DNA of 64,000 nt from Oscillatoriaceae cyanobacterium M33_DOE_052 (GCA_015296065.1 DVDU01000219.1:90074-154073), one strand, 5' to 3'; positions 36,070-46,123 are shown, numbered from the stretch's first letter. Made by a program: numbers and translations. Notes: generated by a model from the letters alone, not told the origin.

Positions 36070-39000
36070 CTAGATGAGGATGAAATCATCACGGCTAATA
36101 TTGCTGGCTTCCACTCCAGTGAGGGATGCCAAGGGTTGACCGTTTAAGTTGATGAGAGTCGCGCCATCTCCAGGGGCGATCGCTAACTGTTCAAAGGTGA
36201 CACCATTGGCTAAACCTAGAAAATCTATGCCATCTTCAAAGTCTGTGATGACCTGATTTTCCCCTCCTGGTTGCAAGGCAAATACGTTGTTGTTGCCATC
36301 GCCTGTAAGAGTGTCGTTAGTTAATTCGCCATTGAGGGTGTTGTCAGCACCATCGCCAGTGAGAATATCATTCTCGGCACTCCCGGTCAGGGGGTCGATG
36401 TTGAATGCTTCAAATGCCCCAAATGTGCCGTCAAAGCCTGCAAATGTGAAAGCCTGTCCACTGCGGTCTTCGCTGAAACCAGCTTTCATAAAATGGTCGA
36501 AACCGTTGCGGAATTGCCCTTGGTTCACCGCCTCAGCCACATCGGGATAGCTGGCAAGATAAACGCTGTTACTGAATGTGCTGCTGGGGTCGCGTCCTTC
36601 TCCTAAGCCAACTTTGACAAAGTGTTCAAAGCCATTGCGGAATGCGCCTTGATTGACCGCTTCTGCTACATCTGGGTTTTGGGCGAGATATTCCTCAGCG
36701 TTGAAGGTTTGTGATATGGCGTTAAAACTGGGCAAGGGATTACGCCCTTCGGCTAAACCGACTCGGATCAGGTGTTCCAGTCCGCTGGCAAAAGTGCCTT
36801 GTTTAACCGATTCTGCTACATCCGGGTTTTGCGCCAGATAAAATGTTTCCAATAAGGAAAACTCGGAATTGGGTAAGCGTCCTTCAGCGAAACCATATTT
36901 GATGAAGTGTTCAAACCCGTTGCTAATGTCCCCTTGGGCAACGGCGGCGGCTACGTCTGGGTTTTGGTTGAGATAGTCGGCAAAAATAGCACTGGGTACG
37001 CGCCCTTCCTCGAAACCAAACTCGTTGAAGTGTTCTGAGGCGCTGCGGGTTTCGCCGGATTCAACGGCGGCGGCTACGTCGGGGTTGGTTTTCAGATAAA
37101 AGCCTGGGTTGAACAGGATTTTGGCAAGATTACTGGCGTCATTGCCAAAATTGTTGCTGCCAAATACTGCATAGCTCTTACCGGGAGTATTGTTAAATAA
37201 GCTGCCGGGACTGCCGATAACTAGGTCATCTGTACCGTCATTATTGATATCTCCTGCTTCGCTGACGGAGGTGCCTGATAAGTCTTCGGCTTCAGCGCCG
37301 TTGAGGACAAAACCGTTGCTGCCATCGAGTTTTGAGAGATTGATGGCCGCCGGGAATCCGCCGTTGTTGCCAAACATGATATAGGTTTTGCCAGCAGCGA
37401 ATTTGTCATTAACGGTGGATGCAGAAACGCCCAGAGCGATATCGTCTATGCTGTCGCCATTCATGTCTCCTGCGGTGTTGACTGAGGTGATGGAGTTGCC
37501 ATCAATGCCGTTAAATACGAGGAAACCGTTTTTGCCGTCGAGTTTGGAAAGGTCAAGACTGGCAGAAAATCCTTTATTGCTGCCAAATACGATATAGCTC
37601 TTGCCTAGGGCATTTTCCGCATTCTCTGCAACCATCAGGTCATCAATGCCATCGCCGTTGATATCCCCGGCGCTGCTGACGCTGGTGCCGGAATTTTTAT
37701 CAATGCCGTTGAGAATAAAGCCATTGCTGCCGTTGAGTTCGGAGAGGTTGAGGTTGGCGGGGAATTTGTCGGACGAGCCAAAGACAACATAGCTTTCTCC
37801 AGCGGTGTTGGCGCTGTTGGGGTCAGCTTCGGTGCCGATAATCAAGTCAGCTATGCCGTCGCTGTTGATATCTCCTGCTTTGCTGACGGAAATGCCTGCA
37901 TTGGCAGCGGTGTTGTTGATGGCAATGCCGTTTTCGCCGTTAATTTCGGCGAGGTTGAGACTGGGAGCGAATCCTTGGGAGCGTCCGAAAAGGATATAGG
38001 TTTTGCCGGAACCGCCGCCAGCAGCACCGGGGACGCCGACGAGTATATCGTCAAAGCCATCATCATTAATATCTCCGGCACTGCTGACTGCTAATCCCAG
38101 GTAGTCAAATTCGTTGGTGCCGTTGAGGACAAAGCCGTTGCTGCCGTTGAGTTCGGAAAGGTTTAAGGTCGGAAATCCGGCGTTACTGCCGAAGAGGATA
38201 TAGGTTTTGCCTGCATTGTTTTTGCCGTCAACGGCGGCACCAAAGGCGCCTACAATCACGTCGTCAAAGCCATCGTTGTTGATGTCTCCGGCGCTGCTGA
38301 CGGAACCGCCTGAGAAACTTTCGGCGTCGATGCCGTTGAGGACGAAACCGTTGCTGCCGTTGAGGGTGGAAAGGTCAAAGTCGGCGGGGAATCCGGCGGT
38401 GGTGCCGAAAACAACAAAGCTCTTGCCTGCGGCGTTGCTGCCGTTGGGATCGGCGGCAAAGGCTCCTACAATCAGGTCGTCGATGTTGTCGCCGTTGAAG
38501 TCGCCGATTTTGCTGACGGAGACGCCGGAGAAGCTACCTGCTTCCGCGTCTTTCAAGACGAAACCATTGCCACCGTTGAGGGTGGAGAGGTTAAATTCGG
38601 GGACGGTGATGGTGACTTTGGCGGTGTCCGTTTCGGTGCCGTCGGTGAGGGTGTAGTTGAAGCTGTCTGTGCCGGTAAAGTTGACGGGTGGAGTGTAGGT
38701 TAGTTTGTCGTCGCTGGTGTCGTCGGGGGTGTTGTTGTTATCCCGTTGCAGGGTGCCGCCTGCGGTGGTGGTGGTGTCGAAATTGTTGATGGCAAGGGGG
38801 ACGCCAATGGTGCCGCGATCGTTGAGAAGTACCTCGATGTTGACGGGGGTGTTGGCGGTGGTGTTGGCGCTATCATCGGTGGCGTTTGGGGGAATGATGA
38901 CTGCTAAAGCTGCTGATGCGGTTTTTGAGTTAAAGGCACTTTGCAGATATAACTCGTCAAAGTTGCTGAATACGAGATCGATAATTGTAGATTCCAGAAT

Positions 39001-42000
39001 CTGGGGATCGGTAATGCCAGCGGCGAGTGCCATTTGTTCGGCTTTCTGGCGATCGGCGGGGTCGAGGTCGTCAATGGTAACGTATTTTGATGGAATGAGT
39101 CGATTGGTAAAGGTTTCAGTAGTTTCACCGGGTTTGTAATCAAATAAGGACTCTGCTTGGGATATGCGCCAGCTATCTTCATATTTGCCATAGAGATCCT
39201 CGGGCGCAATGGGTTGGCTGAGTATAGTTCCGTCGCGCAGGGCAATATCATCATCTGTTTTGCCGTTGTTATTGCCACCAAGACCGAATACTTTTCCTTC
39301 CCGACCTTCTGCCAGGAATATGTTAACGTCTACATTAGAAACCACCAGTTGCTCTCCAGCAGAATTAAGAACTACCGTGTAGGTTGTACCTTCTCGATAG
39401 ATGCGCCCACTGCCGACATTGATGTAGCTACCCTCGGTTATGTTCGTGGGTTGTCCATCAATTAGAAGCGGCTGGTTTTCGTTGAGATAAAATGCCACCC
39501 GTTTGTCATCTATTTTAGTGGCTACTGCTGTATTTACCGATACGGAGTCGTTGATTGGTTTTTGCCGAACTTGAACTTCTAGGTCGCCGCTGGTGGATTT
39601 TAGGAGAATGAATTCACCTGCTGATTGAAAGTCGTATCTTAATCCATCCAATGTAACTAAGTGAGGATCCCCGGTACTCGGTAATCGCTTTTCCGGTTGG
39701 GGTGGTTCGGGTGGGCCGTAGTCATCATTGATAATTGTCCCAGTGGCATTTGCCGAGTCTGTGCCTTTACAATCAGCAAAGAGTTTACCGTTTTGATCTT
39801 TGACTGTAAGCGTGAAAGTTTCATCTGGTTCTATTATTGTGTCTCCAGGTATAGGAATTTTTATTTCCCCACTGGTTTGACCTGCGGGAATGGTGACTGA
39901 ACCACTACCTTTAGGTGAGGTATAGGATAGAGTGACCGTCTCATTAGGTACATCGCGTAGTGTTACTGGGAACACCATATTTGTAGTGCCGCTATCACCT
40001 TCCTCTATGCTTGCGTCTGAGACTGAGACAGGTAAGTTGTAAGGAATTTCGTATTCGACTTCAACTATTAGATTTTTGGTTCCATCGGGATTGCTATCAT
40101 CTTTTTCTTGCCCTTGAATTTCCGATGTTTCAATAGCCTTGATAATTTTGCGGGATTCAACAGTAGGATCGTTAGGGAAGAAAGGTATTGGATCTGGTTC
40201 ACTACCAATCAGCATGAATGGAGGACTTGCTAAACCTTCAGATGGAATTCTTGTCTCCGGAATAAACGGACCGACTGAAAGCTGACCAACATCTATTCCT
40301 TTGCCTATTCCCAATATTTGGCCACTGCCACTTGCTTCAAGCCCTTTCACAACAAAATCGCCTTGTAGTACAATACCTATATTGTTCTTAACTGCCCCAA
40401 CAAGTTCGTATTTAGCGGTTAATTTCATCATTCCGCAGCCCGTTGTTGGAGCTACAATTTCAAAAGAATAATTTTCCAGGTTTTCTCCATTTTTTAAAGT
40501 TACCGATCCCCCGTTATTTTTTGAATTATCATCCAATGATACTTCCTTGACATTAATTGTTTTCGGCTCAAATTTGAACTCTTGCTCCAAGCCCAAGCCA
40601 AGATTGATTACGAGATCAAGAATATTCAAATCGGCACCAAAATCAAATCTTGGCTGTTTTTTTAGTCTCTCTTGAGCATCTTGAATTTTTTGATCGTATG
40701 TCTCTTTAATTAAATTGGCATTTGACAATCTATCTTCTATTTGCTGCTCCTGTTTGGTTAGCTCTTCTACCGTTTGAATTCTGTAACCAACCTGTCGCGT
40801 AACTAGATCTAACTCGCTCTGTACAGTTTTACCCTGTTGAAGTAATTGTTCTACTTCTTGTACTTTAGTTTGTGCAGCTTTTAAATCGTTTTCAGCATTC
40901 AATCTCCTTTCTTGAGCAGCTTGTAATTGTTTTTTTGCCTCTTCTACTTCTCCATTGGCTATATCGTCGCCATTTTTTAGTCTTTTTATTTCTCCATTTG
41001 GACTTTCTATCTTAACCTGCAAACCTTCCAATTTAATATCGAAATAAGAAGTTTTGTTGTATTGCTTCAAAGATTCTTTTAGTCCTGCATATAGCGGAAT
41101 TTTGTCCGTCAAGAGAAGGCGATCTAAGTCAAAAGCTAGATTGATAACGTTCTCGTCTGTCCTTCCTGTTGCAGTAACAACTGGTAGAGACTGTCCATTT
41201 TCTATGGAAGTTTTTAAGGAACTAATATCGGGCGGATTAGCAGTTAATTTTCCTCCTAAGACATCAATATCTACCTGATTGGCTAAAATCGAAACAAGAT
41301 CGATTTTTGACTCTGCCTGAAGTCCTGAAAAATTTATCCCAGCTAGTGATATTGTTTCTCCTGTCCAAGGATTTGTCAAGTTTGGCTCAGTAGTAAACTT
41401 AGCCTCTGCTAACTTGAAGTCGAAGCCCAAGCCTATATTAGGTAACTTAAATGCTTCTGACTCTTCTCCTATATTGCTAAAGGATGGTGACGTAGCTAGA
41501 GGACTGCCTGTTTTTATTGTAGATATTTCACCTGGTTTAAGATTGTTTGGTAACTCTACACTGACATCGACAGGATAGAAAAATTTTGTTTTGCCAAAAT
41601 CACCCCAATTAGCAAAAGTATCGAGTTTAATACTGGCAGGTTGAAGTTCAAATTCCCCTCCAAGGAAACTTCCCTTGAACGGTTGTTCTAAAAATTTTTT
41701 CTCAACCAGTGTTATGGGTTGATTGCTATTTGGAGATGTGTTATTCCAGCTAACATTTCCAGCAAAAAAATCGAGTGTATCTGATTGAACCTGCTGCTCA
41801 ATACTCACCTCTTGCCCATCCAAAACCACCACCGCCGAATCATCCTCAGCTTTCAGGGTCAAGATGTCCGCCTCACTCAACTCCTTCCCCTCAACCGAAG
41901 CGGCAAAAAGTGCCCCCTCATCCCCTGGTGCATCTTCAGGATTAATCTGTGCATCTATATAATGTCCATATTCCTCCAAAAGAACAGAGCCGATCGCCCC

Positions 42001-42315
42001 TACATCTCCCGCATTCACCAACTCCCGCGACAGATAAATCTTACCAGTAGCTTGGGCAAAAGCTCCCCACGCTCCATTAATCTCAGCAGAATCCCGAACC
42101 TCAATTTCTGGAAACGTGCTAAAATCTCCAGCAGCCCAAGCCGCTGCCAAAACGCTTACTTTTTCCCCATCCAGGCGATCGCCAAATATCCCCAGCATTT
42201 TGGCATCATAATCCTCCTGGGTGGCAAAATTTTTCAGAAGCTCCCGAGCCGTTTGCCAAGCTAAATCAACCGTTTCCACCTTAGCCGCCGTTTCCAAAAC
42301 CACTGTGCTTTCCAT
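36070..42315 (-). CDS. Giant adhesin-like protein (Calx-beta, vWD, FG-GAP, NPDVA repeats)
   Basis: 2081 residues, probably secreted. In order: an N-terminal domain with LLEEYGHYID (~105-135); beta-rich unknown regions; a coiled coil (~470-560) with EEAKKQLQAAQERRLNAE; a Calx-beta domain (~780-870); a vWD-like domain (~895-1100) starting at GDPHLVTLDGLRYDF; a cadherin-like segment (~1170-1260); seven FG-GAP/integrin-alpha repeats (~1265-1710) with calcium-loop motifs such as DFNGDNIDD and DINNDGFDD; and five NPDVA...EHF...G-EGR repeats (~1730-1960). The end carries RTX-like ENDILTGDGADNTLNG. There is no classical signal peptide; RTX-type ends often serve type I secretion, which is inference. 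It is likely calcium-dependent surface or matrix protein. Confidence 0.88.
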   Translation of the reverse strand: MESTVVLETAAKVETVDLAWQTARELLKNFATQEDYDAKMLGIFGDRLDGEKVSVLAAAWAAGDFSTFPEIEVRDSAEINGAWGAFAQATGKIYLSRELVNAGDVGAIGSVLLEEYGHYIDAQINPEDAPGDEGALFAASVEGKELSEADILTLKAEDDSAVVVLDGQEVSIEQQVQSDTLDFFAGNVSWNNTSPNSNQPITLVEKKFLEQPFKGSFLGGEFELQPASIKLDTFANWGDFGKTKFFYPVDVSVELPNNLKPGEISTIKTGSPLATSPSFSNIGEESEAFKLPNIGLGFDFKLAEAKFTTEPNLTNPWTGETISLAGINFSGLQAESKIDLVSILANQVDIDVLGGKLTANPPDISSLKTSIENGQSLPVVTATGRTDENVINLAFDLDRLLLTDKIPLYAGLKESLKQYNKTSYFDIKLEGLQVKIESPNGEIKRLKNGDDIANGEVEEAKKQLQAAQERRLNAENDLKAAQTKVQEVEQLLQQGKTVQSELDLVTRQVGYRIQTVEELTKQEQQIEDRLSNANLIKETYDQKIQDAQERLKKQPRFDFGADLNILDLVINLGLGLEQEFKFEPKTINVKEVSLDDNSKNNGGSVTLKNGENLENYSFEIVAPTTGCGMMKLTAKYELVGAVKNNIGIVLQGDFVVKGLEASGSGQILGIGKGIDVGQLSVGPFIPETRIPSEGLASPPFMLIGSEPDPIPFFPNDPTVESRKIIKAIETSEIQGQEKDDSNPDGTKNLIVEVEYEIPYNLPVSVSDASIEEGDSGTTNMVFPVTLRDVPNETVTLSYTSPKGSGSVTIPAGQTSGEIKIPIPGDTIIEPDETFTLTVKDQNGKLFADCKGTDSANATGTIINDDYGPPEPPQPEKRLPSTGDPHLVTLDGLRYDFQSAGEFILLKSTSGDLEVQVRQKPINDSVSVNTAVATKIDDKRVAFYLNENQPLLIDGQPTNITEGSYINVGSGRIYREGTTYTVVLNSAGEQLVVSNVDVNIFLAEGREGKVFGLGGNNNGKTDDDIALRDGTILSQPIAPEDLYGKYEDSWRISQAESLFDYKPGETTETFTNRLIPSKYVTIDDLDPADRQKAEQMALAAGITDPQILESTIIDLVFSNFDELYLQSAFNSKTASAALAVIIPPNATDDSANTTANTPVNIEVLLNDRGTIGVPLAINNFDTTTTAGGTLQRDNNNTPDDTSDDKLTYTPPVNFTGTDSFNYTLTDGTETDTAKVTITVPEFNLSTLNGGNGFVLKDAEAGSFSGVSVSKIGDFNGDNIDDLIVGAFAADPNGSNAAGKSFVVFGTTAGFPADFDLSTLNGSNGFVLNGIDAESFSGGSVSSAGDINNDGFDDVIVGAFGAAVDGKNNAGKTYILFGSNAGFPTLNLSELNGSNGFVLNGTNEFDYLGLAVSSAGDINDDGFDDILVGVPGAAGGGSGKTYILFGRSQGFAPSLNLAEINGENGIAINNTAANAGISVSKAGDINSDGIADLIIGTEADPNSANTAGESYVVFGSSDKFPANLNLSELNGSNGFILNGIDKNSGTSVSSAGDINGDGIDDLMVAENAENALGKSYIVFGSNKGFSASLDLSKLDGKNGFLVFNGIDGNSITSVNTAGDMNGDSIDDIALGVSASTVNDKFAAGKTYIMFGNNGGFPAAINLSKLDGSNGFVLNGAEAEDLSGTSVSEAGDINNDGTDDLVIGSPGSLFNNTPGKSYAVFGSNNFGNDASNLAKILFNPGFYLKTNPDVAAAVESGETRSASEHFNEFGFEEGRVPSAIFADYLNQNPDVAAAVAQGDISNGFEHFIKYGFAEGRLPNSEFSLLETFYLAQNPDVAESVKQGTFASGLEHLIRVGLAEGRNPLPSFNAISQTFNAEEYLAQNPDVAEAVNQGAFRNGFEHFVKVGLGEGRDPSSTFSNSVYLASYPDVAEAVNQGQFRNGFDHFMKAGFSEDRSGQAFTFAGFDGTFGAFEAFNIDPLTGSAENDILTGDGADNTLNGELTNDTLTGDGNNNVFALQPGGENQVITDFEDGIDFLGLANGVTFEQLAIAPGDGATLINLNGQPLASLTGVEASNISRDDFILI

Positions 42316-42660
42316 AATCTCTTCCTTGAGTCAAGCAATCGTGAAAGAAACCTAAAATGCAACCATCGCACCTATCCACCCACTCGCAGGGATAAAAAAG
42401 TCGCCCCCCCGCACGGGTTGAAACCGCGATGCTCCAGACCGAACCGCCTGGAATTTGCCCACGGAACAACTCTAGCAGTAGTTCCCAGAAAAATTTCACC
42501 CCCGATATTAGGAAATTGATTAGGAAAATGTTTGTGAAATTGGCCGATTTTTTTAGGGGGTCTAACCCCTCATTTGTTGAAACTCGGCGCCAGGAGAGGC
42601 TTTGGTAGCACAGCGTTATGTAGGGGCGAAGCTACCGGGCGGATATGCGATCGGTTTTAC
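42316..42660. repeat. Upstream region of the adhesin gene with TTTCAC/TTTGTGAAA repeat
   Basis: A third TTTCAC...GATATTAGGAAA...TTTGTGAAATTGGCC element is at 42494-42545. Next is AGGGGGTCTAACCCCT at 42555-42570, and gaggctttgg and gtaggggcgaagctaccg follow. Confidence 0.75.
42557..42574. promoter_or_regulatory. Sequence identical to the core of the Anabaena HetR-binding site
   Basis: GGGGTCTAACCCCTCATT matches the inverted-repeat HetR target described upstream of Anabaena hetP, as I recall it. Here it lies inside a repeated element, 240 bp upstream of the adhesin gene's start codon. Binding is unproven, and a repeat-family palindrome could match by descent rather than by function. Confidence 0.4.
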
Positions 42661-43090
42661 CTTTAGCAGAAACCGGGTTTCTTACGGAAAACCCCCGTTT
42701 CAGCACGAAGCACCTCGTTTTAGAAACCCGGTTTCTTTGGGATAGTACCCCCACACCCACAGGGGACCTCCATCAAATTTGGCGGCGGTGAGGGCACGGG
42801 GCGGACCAGAAACCGGGTTTCTTACGGAAAACCTCGGTTTCTGCACGAAGCACCTCGTTTTAGAAACCCGGTTTCTTTGGGATAGTACCCCCACACCCAC
42901 AGGGGACCTCCCTCAAATTTGGCGGCGGTGAGGGCACGGGGCGGACCAGAAACCGGGTTTCTTACGGAAAACCCCCGTTTCAGCACGAAGCACCTCGTTT
43001 TAGAAACCCGGTTTCTTTGGGATAGTACCCCCAGAGCCACATTTCCCAGGGGACCCCCACCAAATTTGGCGGCGGTGAGGGTACAGGGTT
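42661..43090. repeat. 140-bp tandem repeat array, three units
   Basis: Units begin at 42661, 42801 and 42941, exactly 140 bp apart. Each holds agaaaccgggtttcttacgg, aaaac(c/t)cc/tcggtttc, gcacgaagcacctcgtttta, gaaacccggtttctttggga, tagtaccccca and tttggcggcggtgagggcac. The unit contains two opposed AGAAACC-GG-TTTCT palindromes. Confidence 0.9.
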
Positions 43091-43179
43091 ATGTAGGGGC
43101 GAAGCTACCGGGCGGATAATAAATATCTACAGATGCCCTGTTTATTTATATGAACAAAAGTATTCACCAAATCTCAGTT

Positions 43180-43530
43180 GATGACGGTTCAGAAACCGGG
43201 TTTCTTAACCAAATCTTGGTTGATGACGATAAATATTGATAGAAACCCGGTTTCTTGGCCCTGGTTTCTTCCGGCGGTGAGGGCACGGCGTTATCAATAT
43301 TTCTCGTTTCACCGATATATTAAAGATGCCGTGCCCCTACCAAAATCTCGGTTGATGACGATAAATATTAATAGAAACCCGGTTTCTTGGCCCCGGTTTC
43401 TTCCGGCGGTGAGGGCACGGCGTCATCAAGATTTCTCGTTTCACCGATATATTAAAGATGCCGTGCCCCTACCAAAATCTGGGTTTATGACGATAAATCT
43501 CGATAGAAACCAGGTTTCTTGACCCCCGTG
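43180..43530. repeat. 131-bp tandem repeat array, about 2.5 units
   Basis: Units recur at gttgatgacgataaatatt near 43219 and 43351, with a degenerate third near 43482. Each carries tagaaacccggtttcttggc, ggcggtgagggcacggcg, atttctcgtttcaccgatat and gatgccgtgcccctacc. The gcacggcg...gccgtgc parts can form a hairpin. Confidence 0.85.
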
Positions 43531-43668
43531 GTGAGCAATCCTGCGGCCAATTTTCCTACAAGTGTTCTCCCCCAAGTTTCTCCCCCAGACCGACTGTGCC
43601 CCCAAAAGGGGTACAATCAGGATTGACTATATCTACCGCCAATCCTACCGCTCCCAAACCCTTGCACC

Positions 43669-46005
43669 ATGAATACCACCAATGATTTCCTGAACCAACT
43701 CAACCCCAGCCAAAAACGGGCTGCGGAGCATTTTTGCGGTCCGATGCTGGTGGTGGCGGGGGCGGGGTCCGGCAAAACGCGAGCCCTCACTTACCGCATT
43801 GCGCACCTAATTCGCCACCACCGGGTAAACCCAGAAAACATCCTGGCGGTGACTTTCACCAATAAAGCAGCGCGGGAAATGAAAGACCGCCTGGAAAGGC
43901 TGTTTGCAGACACTCACGCAGAGGAGAAGTACGGGAAACGGTTTGCAGCCTTGGAACCGTTGCAGCAAACCGAAATCCGATCGCGTGTGTGGCGTCGCTA
44001 CATCAAACCCCTGTGGATTGGCACCTTCCACAGTCTCTGCGGTCGCATCCTCCGCTACGATATCGAAAAATACACCGATGAATCTGGGCGCAAGTGGACG
44101 CGCAGCTTTTCCATTTTCGATGAATCCGACGCTCAAGCCGCCTTTAAAGAAATTGTCACCCAAAAACTCAACCTCGACAGTAAAAAATTTGAACCCCGCC
44201 AAGTGCGCTACGCTATCAGCAGCGCCAAAAACAAAGGCTATTCACCCCTAGAGTGGGAACAGTCTGCATCGGACTATCGCGATCGCGTCCTCGCCGACAT
44301 CTACCGCCAATACCAAGACTACCTCGCCGCCAATAATGCCCTAGATTTCGACGACCTCATCCGCATCCCCACCGACTTATTCCGCCAAAACCCAGAAGTC
44401 CTCAACTATTGGCATGGTCAATTTCACCACATCCTAGTTGACGAATATCAAGACACCAACCGCACCCAATATGAACTAATTCGCCTCCTTGTCACCGATG
44501 GCGAGCCAGCATCATCATTTACCAACTGGGATAATCGCTCGATTTTCGTCGTCGGCGACGTTGACCAATCCATTTACTCCTTCCGCATGGCCGACTTTAC
44601 CATATTGCTAGAATTTCAGCAAGACTTTGGCGACGGCTTGCCCGATGAAACCACCCAGACAATGGTAAAACTAGAAGAAAATTACCGCTCCCGGGAAAAT
44701 ATCCTCGAAGCCGCTAACCACCTCATTGCCAACAACACCGAACGCATCGATAAAGTGCTGCGACCCACACGCGGCGAAGGCGACCCAATTTACTGTTTTC
44801 GGGGCAGCGATGATGGGGAAGAGTCCAGTTTTGTCGTGGATCAAATCCGCCATTTGCAAAGTCAGCACCCGGAATTAAACTGGGGCGCTTTTGCCATTCT
44901 CTACCGCACCAACGCCCAATCCCGTTCCTTTGAAGAAGTCTTGGTCAGGAACAACGTACCCTATCGGATTGTGGGAGGACTGCGCTTCTATGACCGCAAA
45001 GAAATTAAAGACATTATCGCCTACCTCCGCCTCACTGTCAACCCGGCGGATAATGTGAGTTTAAAGCGCATCATCAACACCCCCACGCGGGGTATCGGCA
45101 AAACCACCTTGCAACGTCTGGAAGATGCCGCCATCCAGTTAAATGTGCCTTTATGGGAAATTATCAGCGATGAAACTTCGGCGCAAACTTTGGGGGGCAA
45201 ATCGGCCAAAGCCGTGATAAAATTTGTGCAAATGGTGCAGCATTGGCAAGAGCAACTAGCCACATTGCCTGGGGCAGATATCCTGCAAGCGGTGATGGAG
45301 GAATCGGGTTATATTGACACCTTAACCCAAGAAGGCACCGACGAAGCCGAAGGGCGACTGGAAAACCTGACGCAGCTTTATAATGCGGCGGTGGAATATG
45401 CAGAAGATAACGAAGATTCATCCTTAGAGGCATTTTTAGCCAATGCGGCTTTAGCTTCTGATTTGGATGACCTGCAAGAAGGGGAAGAGGCAGTTTCCCT
45501 GATGACGCTGCACTCGGCGAAGGGATTAGAGTTTCCCGTAGTGTTTATGGTGGGAATGGAGGAGAGTTTATTTCCCCACTTTAGAAGTTTGGATGATGCG
45601 AAGGCGATGGAAGAAGAGCGCCGGTTGTGTTATGTGGGAATTACCAGAGCCCAAGAAAGATTGTATCTGACTTATGCGGGTTCGCGTCGTCTGTGGGGGT
45701 CGTTGCAGTCCAGTTATCCTTCCCGGTTTTTAGGGGAGTTACCCAGAGATTTGTTGCGGGGTAATGGAGTGGCGAAACGTCCTCGCCAGGTTCCTGCGGG
45801 GCAAAAATCTTCTGCGAGTTCCGCTAATGGGGGAGCTGGGGTGGTTTCCTGGCGGGTGGGCGATCGGCTAGAGGACGATCGCTATGGCTTAGGAGAGATT
45901 ACCCATGTATTTGGCACCGGAAACAAAATCTCCTTAGCCGTGAAATTCGGTCGCGGTAATCAGAAAATCATCGACCCCAAAACCGCACCCATCAGAAAAC
46001 TTTAG
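43669..46005 (+). CDS. pcrA: ATP-dependent DNA helicase, UvrD/PcrA type
   Basis: 3'-to-5' superfamily 1 helicase for DNA repair and plasmid/replication processing. 778 residues, typical for PcrA. Q motif and Walker A (LNPSQKRAAEHFCGPMLVVA, GAGSGKTRALTYRIAH), motif Ia TFTNKAAREMKDRL, Walker B VDEYQDTNRTQYELI, motif III VVGDVDQSIYSFRMAD, motif V LMTLHSAKGLEFPVVFMVGM and motif VI EEERRLCYVGITRAQERL are all present. The C-terminus (~720-778) is a Tudor-like WRVGDRLEDDRYGLGEI domain that binds RNA polymerase in PcrA/UvrD. Confidence 0.95.
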   Translation: MNTTNDFLNQLNPSQKRAAEHFCGPMLVVAGAGSGKTRALTYRIAHLIRHHRVNPENILAVTFTNKAAREMKDRLERLFADTHAEEKYGKRFAALEPLQQTEIRSRVWRRYIKPLWIGTFHSLCGRILRYDIEKYTDESGRKWTRSFSIFDESDAQAAFKEIVTQKLNLDSKKFEPRQVRYAISSAKNKGYSPLEWEQSASDYRDRVLADIYRQYQDYLAANNALDFDDLIRIPTDLFRQNPEVLNYWHGQFHHILVDEYQDTNRTQYELIRLLVTDGEPASSFTNWDNRSIFVVGDVDQSIYSFRMADFTILLEFQQDFGDGLPDETTQTMVKLEENYRSRENILEAANHLIANNTERIDKVLRPTRGEGDPIYCFRGSDDGEESSFVVDQIRHLQSQHPELNWGAFAILYRTNAQSRSFEEVLVRNNVPYRIVGGLRFYDRKEIKDIIAYLRLTVNPADNVSLKRIINTPTRGIGKTTLQRLEDAAIQLNVPLWEIISDETSAQTLGGKSAKAVIKFVQMVQHWQEQLATLPGADILQAVMEESGYIDTLTQEGTDEAEGRLENLTQLYNAAVEYAEDNEDSSLEAFLANAALASDLDDLQEGEEAVSLMTLHSAKGLEFPVVFMVGMEESLFPHFRSLDDAKAMEEERRLCYVGITRAQERLYLTYAGSRRLWGSLQSSYPSRFLGELPRDLLRGNGVAKRPRQVPAGQKSSASSANGGAGVVSWRVGDRLEDDRYGLGEITHVFGTGNKISLAVKFGRGNQKIIDPKTAPIRKL

Positions 46006-46016
46006 GCAGGTTTGTA

Positions 46017-46044
46017 GTAGGGGCGATTCGCGAATCGCCCCTAC
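46017..46044. repeat. 28-bp perfect palindrome after pcrA
   Basis: Half-site GTAGGGGCGATTCG plus exact complement; sister of the palindrome at 33667-33694. It lies 12 bases after the pcrA stop and could be a terminator despite lacking a T-run. Confidence 0.8.
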
Positions 46045-46123
46045 AGCCCAAACCAGGACTCGGAGACGGGGAGACGGGGACAACGAGCTGGATTGTTTCA
46101 TTGTTATTTAAATTGACTATAAA

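Noticed and set aside
42661..43530. Possible CRISPR array
   Set aside because: Units of 131-140 bp repeat whole, spacers are not unique, and no cas genes are in the window.
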